Shown: positions 12,701 through 22,098 of the stretch, piece after piece
Layout of the letters: each line of letters begins with the position of its first letter
Numbering within the stretch: the first letter of the stretch is position 1
Translations under genes and position numbers: made by a program
Notes under the pieces: generated by a model
Database searches by the model: none
What the model was told of the DNA's origin: nothing
What the model saw: the letters and a program-made list of their open reading frames with translations, nothing else
Source: Mesostigma viride
Taxonomy: Eukaryota; Streptophyta; Mesostigmatophyceae; Mesostigmatales; Mesostigmataceae
Direction: 5' to 3'
DNA: 64,000 bases
NCBI GenBank assembly: GCA_009746045.1
Contig: RPFO01000448.1
Span: 2,783,882-2,847,881 of the forward strand

Positions 12701-13300
12701 GACCCTGGCCCAGCAACAGCGGCGACGCGAGCTATGGCCGACCTACCTTCAGCTCCGGCAGAGCGCAGGGGGGAAGCCGGTACTACTGGAGGGGGGCGGT
12801 CATCCACGTTGACCACAAGCCCTGCATGGCATGCAGGCCCCTCGTGCCACCTCAGACTAAGGAATATATACCAGTAGTGTAGCTTAGTCAGGCTTAGCCT
12901 AGCATGTGGCCCACGCGCATGTGCGCCCATAATGGCCCCCCATGGATGATGCCTTCAGAATTTAGCCACGCCATGCCTATAATGGGACCCCAATGGATGT
13001 TGCATTAAGAATTTAGCCATGTTGTGCCTACGCAGAGAGATAGATGCTCTCTGTCGAGACGCCATGCCCTAGCTCTTGTATAGCCATGATCTTCCTCCCC
13101 CATGCCGGGATCCCCTTAGCTGGGTTGAACCCGAGACAGCATGGTGATGCCGGTGTCCTTGAGACACCTAGAGAGAGAGCAAGTGTTGACTACATTCCAC
13201 TCTTGCAGGAAGTAGCCCAGAATGTATTAAAAGCCATATGCCCCTTCTCCGGGATATGTGCTACATGTACTCCCAATGGAGTTATTAATTAATTAATTAT
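9769..13300 (+). pseudogene. LINE ORF1 copy with 3' end, split by a TTAA element
   Basis: The start is ATG at 9769 (MTSKRSSTQRSLADALGHEN). After a frameshift near 10035 it reads KVDGHDWTNMSPATALHCI, WRDFASLYDLCLHLHDINR and LLPDGKFWFNTDTLLGC. Further frameshifts follow, then QALDLREEADIARRSHNVIV and LPRARGKAGPAPVLLTFKYM ending at 10955. Coding resumes at 12655 with CRKTETRFTLDDDLTLAQQQ. Removing 10956-12654 plus one TTAA gives S-F-L-K-C-R-K, exactly the FLKCRK of the copy at 30511-30882. The 3' region contains the family-specific stretch at 13044-13280 and ends in a TTAA-rich tail at 13283-13300. No ORF2 follows. Confidence 0.8.
10956..12654 (+). mobile_element. 1699-bp TTAA-flanked element (piggyBac-like architecture)
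   Basis: TTAA lies at 10952-10955 and 12655-12658. The termini are inverted repeats: CCCCTAAATGG at 10956, and its complement ending at 12654. Subterminal palindromic words follow: GCCGATTTGTCGGC on the left and CTGCCGATTTATCGGCAG on the right. TTAA duplications with C-rich TIR starts are the hallmark of the piggyBac superfamily (established knowledge). No intact transposase is present. The core from about 11150 to 12250 is homologous, in the same orientation, to 41350-42450 of the element at 41145-42862, although the termini of the two differ. A segment reading GCCTGGGCCAAGGTAACGCC in both copies looks like an exon end plus 5' splice site. Confidence 0.82.
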
Positions 13301-13918
13301 GTTATTGTACGGAGTAATGTTACTAAATAATTAATCATGCCCGGAGCTACCCAATAAAAGTCTGCACAAATCTCGGTTTAGCCGAGAGTCCGGGCGTTCG
13401 GAATGAATAAACATGTGTTAGGAGTCAAAAGACCATGGAAATACCAAGCATGGTGCCGCAGCAGACCCGAGTCTTGACGTAATAATATGTATGCCGGTTT
13501 CCAGGGTTTCCGCATGAAAGTTGGGTGAGAAACTGGAAAAAACTACGTTTCCTTTGCCCCAGCACCTCAACAAACTAGTAGAAACCTAATTATCAACCTT
13601 TGAACGCATCATCATGGTCGTGCCACCCAACATCCAGTGAAATTCGTGCGAAAAGTGGCGAGATCTACCTGCCGCCATTGCCGTCCCGTGAAAATGCCTG
13701 ATTTCAGTGGTACATATTTGTTTGCAGCTGTCACAAAAAAAATACCAAAAATACCAGGATTCTTTTTTGAATTCTATGAGATGTTTCTGACCTATGTTGA
13801 AAGTTTCAGACCAAAAATCGCATGCTTAATAGGTTTGCCACGTGTCAGATTACAACGCGATACATCGCGTTCTAACCCTACAACGCGATGTATCGCGTTG
13901 TAAAATTAAAAACACGGG

Positions 13919-14440
13919 TGCCTGCAGCTAGTGGGGCACTTACTTAGCTCGCACCAACCAGGTACGTAGACACATCACGCGGTCCCCCCGCGGGACAGCC
14001 GGGACTGCGCCCAGCTCTGACATGGGCTGCAGCCTGGCCGGCACCTCCTTACGTGGGCCGGGCCCCATAATGCTAGATGCGCCGCAAAGGCACGCACCTT
14101 CAAAGAACAGCTAGTACTGAGGACATGGGGGGCCTAGGCCTCTCCGTGCTTTGGAACAAGATGATGGACAAGGTCAAGTGGGCCCAGGTCATAGAGGACA
14201 ACACCCCCCCCCCATCGCGGGGAAGCGCCCACGTTTGCAAACACGCGGGAAGCACGCTAGACAGGACCCCTAGGGTAGAGAGCTTAGAATAATAGATTTG
14301 GCTTGATGTTGTAGATAGACTACACCGGTAGGATTGTGTGTCCCCATCCACTCCATTCATCCGGGTTAATGCTCCGTGACTCCCGGCCAACGGGAGCACG
14401 AGTCTAATTAATTAATTAATTAATTAATTAATTAATGCCA
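13919..14440 (+). pseudogene. LINE ORF2 C-terminus and 3' end, continuation of the split copy
   Basis: This resumes the LINE protein interrupted at 7841. It begins LQLVGHLLSSHQP (compare RLLFAGHLARTDQ at about 34360) and later reads GLSVLWNKMMDKVKWAQVIE (compare LGLSVLRARMIDKEKWAAIC near 34570). A stop follows, then the 3' region with a stem between GCTCCGTGACTCC and AACGGGAGCACGAG, and a TAATTAAT tail at about 14405-14436. The tail matches the 3' end of the ORF1-only copy at 8756-8815, so ORF1-only and ORF2 copies share 3' ends. Confidence 0.78.
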
Positions 14441-14900
14441 GGCCTTTTAAGGTAGGATACATCATGGTGGTGCACGTGCACTTTGTGCACCCAGAGCAGG
14501 TGTAGCTTACACCCTGCCCTTGCAGGCAGTAGCCCAGAATGTATTAAAAACCTGTTAAAAGACATATGCCCCATCTCAGGGATATGTGCTACATGTACTC
14601 CCTACGGAGATATATGTTCCAATTGATTAATGCATTGCCCAAGCGCCGGCCCACGCGCCAGTGCCTGTTTGGGCAAGCCCCCCCCCCCGCCCCAGGAGGA
14701 AGGGGCGCCTTACTGAATTATAGAGTACGGAGTTATAGGATTTTTGTAGATTAGATTATAGAGTTAGCTTAGCGCTAGTTTTTCGCGGCTCGGTGATCCC
14801 ACCCACCCCCATCAGCCATGGAATGCGTGCTACATGATCTCCCACGGAGTCAAGTTATATAATTTAATTCAATATTTTAATGATAAATAATCAATTATGG
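14441..14900 (+). repeat. LINE 3'-end fragments
   Basis: Two partial 3' regions lie in tandem. The first (14441-14635) has the family words GGCAGTAGCCCAGAATGTAT and GATATGTGCTACATGTACTC, also seen at 13205-13280 and inverted at 25430-25510. The second (about 14640-14900) resembles the 3' end of the copy at 36740-36960: the GGAGGAAGGGGCGCCTTACT region, then TGCTACATGATCTCCCACGG and an A/T-rich tail. Neither has coding potential. Confidence 0.65.
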
Positions 14901-14919
14901 TTATAACATACAAATATAT

Positions 14920-15109
14920 GGATGACTGTAGGTGTAAGTTGGCGATGCCATGGTAACCGGAGACGTCCGTCCTATAGTCAGCAAAATTGGTGCGAGAGGT
15001 CCCCAGTTCGATTCCGGTCGGATTCATTTGCAGATCGCGTTTTCCGCGTTTTCCGCGGCCTGGCACTGAACGCAAAGGTTTTCACCTTTGCGGAGTGTCT
15101 GATCAGAAT
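14920..15109 (+). mobile_element. SINE-like retroposon, 5'-truncated copy
   Basis: Almost identical over about 190 bp to the minus-strand copy at 52733-53026. It has a Pol III B-box-like AGTTCGATTCC and, upstream, TGGCGATGCCATGG as a possible A box. Next come two GCGTTTTCCGC words and a 3' hairpin GCAAAGG-TTTTCA-CCTTTGC, ending CTGATCAGA. Relative to the second copy it lacks about 100 bp at the 5' end. The cloverleaf does not close convincingly, so I do not call it a tRNA gene. Confidence 0.65.
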
Positions 15110-15531
15110 ATAGTTGGACAATTTACTATCGGTTTCCTTGCAGTGGTATTCAAAAGGCATTATCAGAATCATGGATTAAGTACAACCTGCTAACACTTGA
15201 TACTATCACCTGGTTGACACAAGCAGTTTGACAATGCCTGGTCCTTTGGTCCCAACGTAATCACAATCAGCAGTGTGAGTGCCCATTGATCGTATTATAT
15301 ACCCTAGACCAAAAATAATTGATCATCAGCACTTGTGGGCTTAAACACCACCATGTTGATGAATCTACCCATCCCAAGAGCCCGGCTAACTGCCACGCGA
15401 TCCATGCCAGACCCCCACTACCTTGCCATAGGAAGGCCCAATAGAAGGATTCGTCCCCAAACATTAAGGTGAATTATTCGATGGGGACCAGGGGCATGGA
15501 CCACAGCTGCCCGCACGGCCCCGACCGCCCC
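15110..15531. other. Downstream flank of the GT29 gene, no gene seen
   Basis: Unassigned sequence between the SINE and the stop codon of the minus-strand GT29 gene. It would include the 3' UTR of that gene. No TGTAA or AATAAA signal stands out close to the stop. Confidence 0.4.
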
Positions 15532-18500
15532 TCAGCTGCCCTGCAAACACAGAATGTTGTTCGCCATGGCCATCCTATACAGGAACCGCTCCAACTCAAG
15601 CCCGTGCGCCTCGCTGGCCGACCACTCCTCCCCCCCATCCTCCTCCACCCCAAACCCGTACAAGTCCACCCGCGTGCACAGCTCCGACTGGACCAACGCA
15701 AGCGCAGCTGAGAACCCAGGGCTCGCCTGCAGGGTCCCCTGGAAGATCACGTCCGTGTCGGCCGTGGCCACGGGGACCTCGTACTTGGCCAGCTTCTGGT
15801 ACAGCTCCGCGTAGTTCAGCGACCGCGTGATCGCCTGCAGCGAGAGGAAGGGGACGGGGGGCAGCTCCCCCCGCCCGGCTGCGTACCGCGCCGCAAACGG
15901 GGCGTCAAACTTAAGCGTGCCCAGCGGCATGCGCTGCTGCTTCCCGCCGCTATATAAATAGAACCGCGATGGTGGCACGTAGCGCTCAGGGGGGCCGAAC
16001 TGGGCCGTCGGCCACTCCGCCGTCTCCGGCGACGGCAGCTCCGTGACAAACTGGACCGACATCCTCGAACCGGCCCACGGCTCATGCCCAGGCGCCGGCA
16101 TCGGGCCGACCCGGATCACCGTGTCGTGGGCGTCGATCTCAGCGCCCTGGCGGGAGCCAGGGACCCCCCGCACGACCGCACACGTCCCAAGCGAACGCGA
16201 GCTGAGGTCGACCCCGTGGTAGCCCGCGCCTAGCTCCCCACATGCGCGCCGCGTGGCCTCGCACGACATGCTTCCTTCACCGGTATACCCGCCGGGACGG
16301 AGCAACAGATAGGCCGATCTAAGGTCCCCCTCGGTCATACCCTTGGGCTCAAAGGACCGCTGGCTGACGCGCCGCCCGGCCACAGAGGTGCGCCTCGAGC
16401 GGCGGCCGAACGCGCGCGCATCATTGAGTGATTTGGGCTGGGAGAGCTTCTGCTGTGGGCTGAACAGCCCCTCGCCCCCCCTACTTGACGGGGCAACATC
16501 GTCGGGGGCATGATGCTCAGGCAGGTCCATCAGCCAGCTGTGCTCCCGGTTGGGCACGCCGACCACCTCCGGCACATGGTGGTCCCCGAAGAAACTGGCA
16601 GCCGCCACGTCTGCCGCCGAACCATCCGCCGCCGCAAAGGAGTCCAATGGGACCACCCTAGGAGTATCCAACCCAACCCCTCCCGAGGGGGCAACATAGC
16701 CGCCACCGCCACTGCTGCCACTGTCGCCACTGCCGCCACCGCCGCCGGTGCTGCTGATGGTCATCGTGATGCTGGGGCTGGTGGTGCTTGTGGCAGGCAC
16801 AGGGAATGTTGCCGCGACAGAGGGGGTGTTGACGATGGGCGGCGCTATGGTGGGGGGAATTACAATCTCGGGTTGTGTGGGAATTGCCTCTGCTGTAGGG
16901 GTTACCGCTACAGTGACCACTGGGGTGCTGGCCTGCGACGGCTGGGTAGCAGCCCCCTTATTTTGGTCTCGATCGCTACCGGCCATCCCACTACTGTCAT
17001 TATCATCACTTCCCTCCTCTCCCTCCTCTTCCTCCTCCTCCTCCCTCCCTGCGACGGAGTGGATCGCCGCGGCTTGCGGCACCGCTTTCGGGCCGCCGCC
17101 ACCACCCCTGCCGACCCCAAACTTCTTACGCAGTCCCGACCCAGGGACATGCTTTGAGAGCCGATCCATGAGACCCCCCGCAACGCCTAGGGCCCCCCCC
17201 CCACTTTCCCCTCCACCCCTACCTGCATCCGCTGCCGTGGGTGGGCTCTTGAGCCAGTTCCCAAACACGCCCAATAACTTACGGCTCCGATATAGATTCA
17301 CCTCGCCCACATCGGCCCCCTCACCGGCGGGCGCGGCCTCTCCCCCAAGCCGGTCAATGATGCCATTTACCGCTTCCAGCATCGCCTGCAAATGCTCTGA
17401 CGAGTCATCCCCGCCACTGGCACCCGCCCCGGGGGACCCAAGCACCTGCATCAATGACGCGAGCGATGCCGCCCCTCCTACTGATGCCGCTGCTGATGCT
17501 GGCATCTGCCCCATTCCGCCCATTCCACCCATTCCGCCCATTCCGCCCATTCCGCCCATTCCGCCCATTCCGCCCATTCCGCCCATTCCGCCCATTCCGC
17601 CCATTCTGCCCATTCCGCCCATTTCGCTCATTCCGCCCATTCCGCCCATTTCGCCCACACCGCCCTGGCTCCCCCCAAGGCCACCCAGGCCAGCCCACAC
17701 ACTGCCCTGGACCCCGCCAGCACCACCCTGATTCCCCCCCGCGCCGCCCGGGCCTTCCCCCGCGCCCCCCTGGCCCACCCCCGCGCCATCCCATGCCAGA
17801 CCACCCTGCGCCACGACCGGGCTGCTCTGGCCTCCGGAACCCTCGCCCTCGCCCTTGCCCGCACCCTCGCACACCGTCCGAATGACGCACATGCGCGGCA
17901 CACTGAACTGGGTATCGCTCAACACCACCCCGACCATCGTGTTGGACACGATCCCGGGGGGGGGGATGACCACGCGGCAGGTGGTCGGGAGCTGGTAGCC
18001 ACCCCCACCGGCGCCTGGCCCCCCACCCGTACTATCGCCACCACTACCACCCGTCGCAACCCCCGCGTCCTCGTACAGATCGGACGTGTCTTCGGCGTCG
18101 CTGTCCCAATCCTTGTCCAACGCGGCCTCGATGATGCCAGGGTCACCACCACCGTCCGCAACACCCTCACCGCCGCCCTTGACCCGGGCGGGCGGGTTAG
18201 AACCGCCGCTTGGGCCCCCGCCAGCCCCCGCGTCAGAAAACCCGGACGACTCCCACACGGGCGTGTCCGTGGTTATGGGGCTGCCCTGGGGGGCGCCCAG
18301 GGTCCCTGGCCGCGACACGCCCTCTGTAGACCGTGCGGCCTCCGCGGCAGGCACCACCGGCGACGGCCTGCCTTCCGACAGAGCAGATGATCTGACTTCC
18401 GATACAGCAGAGCCGACAGGGGTTGGCGCCGACAGGGGTTGGAAGGCACCCTGAGGTGGATTGGCAGCAGGGAGGTTGCCGGTGCCGCTCGCTGTGACAT

Positions 18501-21500
18501 TATTCCACCAGCCGTCAGCACCGGTGGGACCGACAGGGGTTGTAGCCACGTCTGCTGGCAAGGACCCTGCCGCCCCAACCTCGAGACTATACCCCGTCCC
18601 TGCCCACCCAAACGCTCCGTGCAGTGCCTGCTGCGATGCCTGTTGCGGCGCACCTGCGATGCCTGTTGCTGTACTTGAGGCGCCAGTTGCAGCCGCCCCC
18701 GGCATGGGACCACCCTGCACACCGCCCGGGCCACCCTGGCCGCCGCCCTGGCCTGGACCAAACACGTTCCCCTGCCCTTGCCCCGTTACCTGCCCCATGT
18801 CCAGCCTCACCCCGACCCCCTGGCCAAACCCGGCCTGGCCCACCCCCTGGCCCACCCCCTGCCCGCTCCTCAGCTGCTCCAGCTTCTCCTCCAGACCCTG
18901 CAGCCGCTCTCGCAGCATCGCCTCGCGCTGCTGGCTCAGCAGCTCCTTGGCCATGTCCGCCTGCTGGTGCTGCATAGACATCATCAGCAGCTGCCCCTGC
19001 AGGTGCTGCTGCGCAGCCAGGACGTCCGCACCCGGCCCCAGCCCCCCCAGGCCCCCCAGGCCCAGGCCTGCCTGCGGGTAAAACCCCAGACCGCCCAGGT
19101 TCGCCACCGGTTGCTGGTAAGGCCCCCCCTGCAACGCCCCTGGGAGGTACGCGCCCACCCCCGGCCCCGGCTGCTGCCCCGCGTTGGCGTTCACATTATG
19201 ACCACCGGAAATGCTGGCCCCCGCCAGTGCCGCCGACAGTGCCGCTTGCTTCTCCTTCTCAGCCCTCAACTGCTCCACGAGCGACGACATCTCGCGCACC
19301 AACGCTGCAGACTGCGCGTCCTGGGTCCCTGGTGCGCTTGGGGTCGCACCTGCCCCTCCCCCTCCCCCCGCCCCTACCGGTGGCATGCGATCTTTCTTCG
19401 CCCCCTGAGACCACGCCACCTCGCCCGGCTGGCCCGGCTCCATGACCTCCGACTCGTCCTGCACCAAGAACGGCTGCTGCAGCTGCTGTTGCTGTGGCTG
19501 CCCCATCCGGCTATTCGCCTTCTGGTTCCGGCTATTCGCAGGGTCCAGGTTTCTGTTCACGGCCTGGTTCTTGCTGTTCGTCCCCGCCTGCTCGTCCGCC
19601 TCCCACATCCGCTCTAACTGCTCCAAGCGGGCATCCGCCTCATCCTCCTGCGCCTGCTGCAACAACTCCAAAAGCTGCGCCACCTGCTCCTCCGACTGCG
19701 CGGTCGGCGTGACGCTCCCCCCCCTGCCCTCCCCCACCCCTTGCTGCTGCTGCATTAATGCTGACTGCCGCTTGGACATTTTCTTTTCGTCCTTGCCAAA
19801 ACCCACCCCCCTGTCGCGCAGAAGCTGCCGCTGCGTGGGCGCTGCGCCCCTGCCCGGCGACAGCAAGCTCGCCAGGTAACCCTGGAAATCATCCAGGGGG
19901 GTGGAGGACGCTGCGGCTCCCCCTGGCCCCCTGGCCCCCGTCAACCCAACCCCCCCCTCCATGGCCTGCCCCTTACTTCTCTGTTTGAACGCCGCGAAGT
20001 CGCGCAGGACCACGTCGGCCATCGCATCCATAGGCACATTGTCGCCCTTGCTGGCGGATGCCCCCGCTGCCAGCAACGTCTGCAGCACCGTCGGCAGCTG
20101 GACGGTGTCCACCTTTAATCCGCCTGAACGTTGTGTAGCACGCGCGCTCGTCGGCCCCACGACCAACGCCCCCTCGTCAACGGCCCCCGCAATTATATCC
20201 CCCGATCCCGCCATACCGTCATTATTTCTCACGGCATCGCGCACCGACCTTTTGCCTGCGGCCGTTTGGGCGAGGCCAACCCCGCCCGCCTCCCCCTGCA
20301 CCTGTGCGGCCACCTGCTCCAGCAGGCGCGTCACCTGGCCCTTTGCGCGGCGTGTCTTGGCCGCGAGCGCGCGCGCATCTCCCCGGTCCCCTGCCGACAT
20401 GATCACCGCCGCGCCGCCGCCGCCCGTCGATGCATGGCTGCCGTCACCCGCCACCCCCAGCACAGCTTGCCATCGGGCGCTGATGGGACTCCCCCCCTGC
20501 ACTGAAAGGGTCCCGTCCCCGCCACTGGTCACCACCGAGAAGGGCGAGTCATCATTGCCCCCCCCATCACTCACAACGTTGCCACCGGAATCCCCCCCAT
20601 CACTCACAACGTTGCCACCGGAATCTCCGCTCCCCCTAGGGGCGCCAGCATTTTTGTCCCCACTGCTGCTACTGCTGCTGCTGCCTCCCTGCTCGCTGCC
20701 TGCCCCCCTGTTGTTCTTACCGCTGCTGGCATCGGCACGGATCTCCATCGCCGCGAGCCGCTCCACGATCTTCTCCATCACGCTCGCCGCCACCTCCAGC
20801 TGCGACGCGAGCGAGGGAGGGCCCGCATCCTTGCTGCCGGAACCAGCCTCGTTGCCAGAATCCTGGGAAACCTCGCTGCTAGAGGTAGGATCTTGGCCAA
20901 CCTCTCGGCTAGAGGGAGCATCTTGGGTAGCCTCTCGGCTAGACCTTTTTCTACTGGCGGACGGGCGGTCCCGCGCGGGAGACTCGCTGGCATCAGAAGC
21001 AGGGCGGGCGCGGGCGCGGGCGGGCGAACCAGGGGGCGCGTCCTGGGTGGGAGTCCCTGACCGGGGGGCACGGGAGGCGCGGGAGGCATCTGACCGGGCA
21101 CGGGGCTGTACCTCGGGGTCATTGGGCCGCTCCAGCTGCGACGCGAGCAAGGGAGGGCCCGCATCCTCGCTGCCGGAACCAGCCTCGTTGCCAGAATCCT
21201 GGGAAACCTGGCTGCTAGAGGTAGGATCTTGGCCAACCTCGCGGCTAGAGGGAGCATCTTGGGTAGCCTCTCGGCTAGACCTTTTTCTACTGGCGGACGG
21301 GCGGTCCCGCGCGGGAGACTCGCTGGCATCAGAAGCAGGGCGGGCGCGGGCGCGGGCGGGCGAACCAGGGGGCGCGTCCTGGGTGGGAGTCCCTGACCGG
21401 GGGGCACGGGAGGCGCGGGAGGCATCTGACCGGGCACGGGGCTGTACCTCGGGGTCATTGGGCCGCTTAAACTCTGGCTCGGATGCCCGCCGGGCGCTGG

Positions 21501-22098
21501 CGTCGTGAACTCGCTGCTGCCGTCGTTGGAGGGCGGCTCGACCCTGGCCGGTCTCCTGGCCGTCCTCGACGTCCACGTCGAACACGGAGTCACGGATGCG
21601 GGTTGCCGAGGTCCGCCTGGCGGAGGGGGCTCGGCCGGTCTTGTCGGAAGAGTAGGGTTTCTTGCTAGTCGGCTTATTGGAGACTGTTTCTCTTGTAACG
21701 TCCCGGCCGCCATCTGGACGTGTCTGAGCCTGTCGGCTCGGCCGCGAGGGTCTCTCTCTCGGCGAGGGCGCCGAAACGTAGACGTCCTCTCCACCACTGT
21801 CTCGTTCTGCAGAGGTTATGGTGTATGGTATCTTCAGAGAAGCGTCGACTCCACTTCCTTGTCGGTTGCCCTTCCATTCGCTGGCAGGCCCTGACTTAAT
21901 CGTGACAAAGGCATTGCTGTCACCGGCAGAGCCTGCATTGGCAGAAGACTCGTCGACAGAGTCCGAAAATAGAAGAGGCTGCTCATCCCTGTCCACCTGG
22001 ACATAGCCGAACAGAATTTGCGGCAATGTACCAAGGATGAACAAAAGGTACAATGCACGCAATGCCGCAACTTGGCGATGGGTGCCCATTGAACTCAT
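15532..22098 (-). CDS. GT29 sialyltransferase-like protein with a giant disordered stem
   Basis: A single open frame of 2188 codons. The N-terminus (MSSMGTHRQVAALRALYLLF) carries one hydrophobic segment at about residues 9-30, fitting a type II Golgi signal anchor. Residues of about 50-1880 are low complexity: Ser/Arg/Ala-rich with a 112-residue tandem duplication, Gln-rich stretches, poly-Gly blocks and a GGM array. The C-terminal ~290 residues match family GT29. The L motif is at about residues 1968-2010 (TCAVVRGVPGSRQGAEIDAH, then DTVIRVGP). The S motif is at about 2123-2150 (SPGFSAALALVQSELC, then VDLYGFG). The VS-like HGLELERFLYRMA is near 2165. GT29 enzymes transfer sialic acid from CMP-sialic acid in the Golgi, but the acceptor and even the sugar are uncertain in algae. 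Introns inside the low-complexity part cannot be excluded. The methyltransferase gene starts 0.9 kb away on the other strand. Confidence 0.82.
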   Translation of the reverse strand: MSSMGTHRQVAALRALYLLFILGTLPQILFGYVQVDRDEQPLLFSDSVDESSANAGSAGDSNAFVTIKSGPASEWKGNRQGSGVDASLKIPYTITSAERDSGGEDVYVSAPSPRERPSRPSRQAQTRPDGGRDVTRETVSNKPTSKKPYSSDKTGRAPSARRTSATRIRDSVFDVDVEDGQETGQGRAALQRRQQRVHDASARRASEPEFKRPNDPEVQPRARSDASRASRAPRSGTPTQDAPPGSPARARARPASDASESPARDRPSASRKRSSREATQDAPSSREVGQDPTSSSQVSQDSGNEAGSGSEDAGPPLLASQLERPNDPEVQPRARSDASRASRAPRSGTPTQDAPPGSPARARARPASDASESPARDRPSASRKRSSREATQDAPSSREVGQDPTSSSEVSQDSGNEAGSGSKDAGPPSLASQLEVAASVMEKIVERLAAMEIRADASSGKNNRGAGSEQGGSSSSSSSGDKNAGAPRGSGDSGGNVVSDGGDSGGNVVSDGGGNDDSPFSVVTSGGDGTLSVQGGSPISARWQAVLGVAGDGSHASTGGGGAAVIMSAGDRGDARALAAKTRRAKGQVTRLLEQVAAQVQGEAGGVGLAQTAAGKRSVRDAVRNNDGMAGSGDIIAGAVDEGALVVGPTSARATQRSGGLKVDTVQLPTVLQTLLAAGASASKGDNVPMDAMADVVLRDFAAFKQRSKGQAMEGGVGLTGARGPGGAAASSTPLDDFQGYLASLLSPGRGAAPTQRQLLRDRGVGFGKDEKKMSKRQSALMQQQQGVGEGRGGSVTPTAQSEEQVAQLLELLQQAQEDEADARLEQLERMWEADEQAGTNSKNQAVNRNLDPANSRNQKANSRMGQPQQQQLQQPFLVQDESEVMEPGQPGEVAWSQGAKKDRMPPVGAGGGGGAGATPSAPGTQDAQSAALVREMSSLVEQLRAEKEKQAALSAALAGASISGGHNVNANAGQQPGPGVGAYLPGALQGGPYQQPVANLGGLGFYPQAGLGLGGLGGLGPGADVLAAQQHLQGQLLMMSMQHQQADMAKELLSQQREAMLRERLQGLEEKLEQLRSGQGVGQGVGQAGFGQGVGVRLDMGQVTGQGQGNVFGPGQGGGQGGPGGVQGGPMPGAAATGASSTATGIAGAPQQASQQALHGAFGWAGTGYSLEVGAAGSLPADVATTPVGPTGADGWWNNVTASGTGNLPAANPPQGAFQPLSAPTPVGSAVSEVRSSALSEGRPSPVVPAAEAARSTEGVSRPGTLGAPQGSPITTDTPVWESSGFSDAGAGGGPSGGSNPPARVKGGGEGVADGGGDPGIIEAALDKDWDSDAEDTSDLYEDAGVATGGSGGDSTGGGPGAGGGGYQLPTTCRVVIPPPGIVSNTMVGVVLSDTQFSVPRMCVIRTVCEGAGKGEGEGSGGQSSPVVAQGGLAWDGAGVGQGGAGEGPGGAGGNQGGAGGVQGSVWAGLGGLGGSQGGVGEMGGMGGMSEMGGMGRMGGMGGMGGMGGMGGMGGMGGMGGMGGMGGMGQMPASAAASVGGAASLASLMQVLGSPGAGASGGDDSSEHLQAMLEAVNGIIDRLGGEAAPAGEGADVGEVNLYRSRKLLGVFGNWLKSPPTAADAGRGGGESGGGALGVAGGLMDRLSKHVPGSGLRKKFGVGRGGGGGPKAVPQAAAIHSVAGREEEEEEEGEEGSDDNDSSGMAGSDRDQNKGAATQPSQASTPVVTVAVTPTAEAIPTQPEIVIPPTIAPPIVNTPSVAATFPVPATSTTSPSITMTISSTGGGGGSGDSGSSGGGGYVAPSGGVGLDTPRVVPLDSFAAADGSAADVAAASFFGDHHVPEVVGVPNREHSWLMDLPEHHAPDDVAPSSRGGEGLFSPQQKLSQPKSLNDARAFGRRSRRTSVAGRRVSQRSFEPKGMTEGDLRSAYLLLRPGGYTGEGSMSCEATRRACGELGAGYHGVDLSSRSLGTCAVVRGVPGSRQGAEIDAHDTVIRVGPMPAPGHEPWAGSRMSVQFVTELPSPETAEWPTAQFGPPERYVPPSRFYLYSGGKQQRMPLGTLKFDAPFAARYAAGRGELPPVPFLSLQAITRSLNYAELYQKLAKYEVPVATADTDVIFQGTLQASPGFSAALALVQSELCTRVDLYGFGVEEDGGEEWSASEAHGLELERFLYRMAMANNILCLQGS
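17513..17660 (-). repeat. 9-bp coding repeat encoding Gly-Gly-Met
   Basis: On the plus strand TTCCGCCCA is repeated about 16 times with few variants (17513-17660). In the GT29 gene frame this encodes (Met-Gly-Gly)n with rare Arg, Gln and Glu substitutions. Because the unit is nine bases, copy-number change keeps the frame. It lies in the long stem region, far from the catalytic domain. Confidence 0.9.
20795..21466 (-). repeat. 336-bp tandem duplication inside the GT29 gene
   Basis: 20795-21130 and 21131-21466 are nearly identical copies with only a handful of differences (for example GCGAGGGA versus GCAAGGGA near their starts). 336 bp is exactly 112 codons, so the frame is preserved. Each unit encodes a Ser/Arg/Pro/Asp-rich stretch including RPNDPEVQPRARSDASRASR. 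The high identity implies a recent duplication or ongoing gene conversion. Confidence 0.93.

Larger units (their letters stand above)
7845..13918. mobile_element. 6.07-kb element with palindromic termini, inserted in a LINE copy
   Basis: The left end CCCGTGTTTTTTCAATTA and the reverse complement of the right end, CCCGTGTTTTTAATTTTA, are inverted repeats. Each is followed by the palindromic word ACGCGATATATATCGCGT or ACAACGCGATACATCGCGTT. The right end carries this palindrome twice in tandem (about 13854-13903). The left end is preceded by TTAA (7841-7844). The right flank lacks TTAA, apparently through loss of a few bases of the LINE. LINE coding sequence is continuous across the site: the segment ending ITSTI before it and LQLVGHL after it correspond to VTHTIRHRRLLFAGHL in the copy at about 34330. 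Without the retroelements nested inside, the element would be roughly 1.5-1.8 kb. Confidence 0.7.

Noticed and set aside
7845-13918. A complete TTAA duplication for the outer element
   Set aside because: TTAA is present only on the left. The right flank reads TGCC, so a full duplication cannot be claimed.
14920-15109. tRNA gene
   Set aside because: A B-box-like word is present, but no acceptor and anticodon arms close into a cloverleaf, and the copy at 52733-53026 shows it is a mobile SINE-like unit.
16510-21508. Long plus-strand frames opposite the GT29 gene (for example 16748-17731 and 19901-21508)
   Set aside because: GC-rich coding DNA opens the antisense frames. The minus frame carries GT29 motifs and a signal anchor, and the plus frames carry no recognisable domain.
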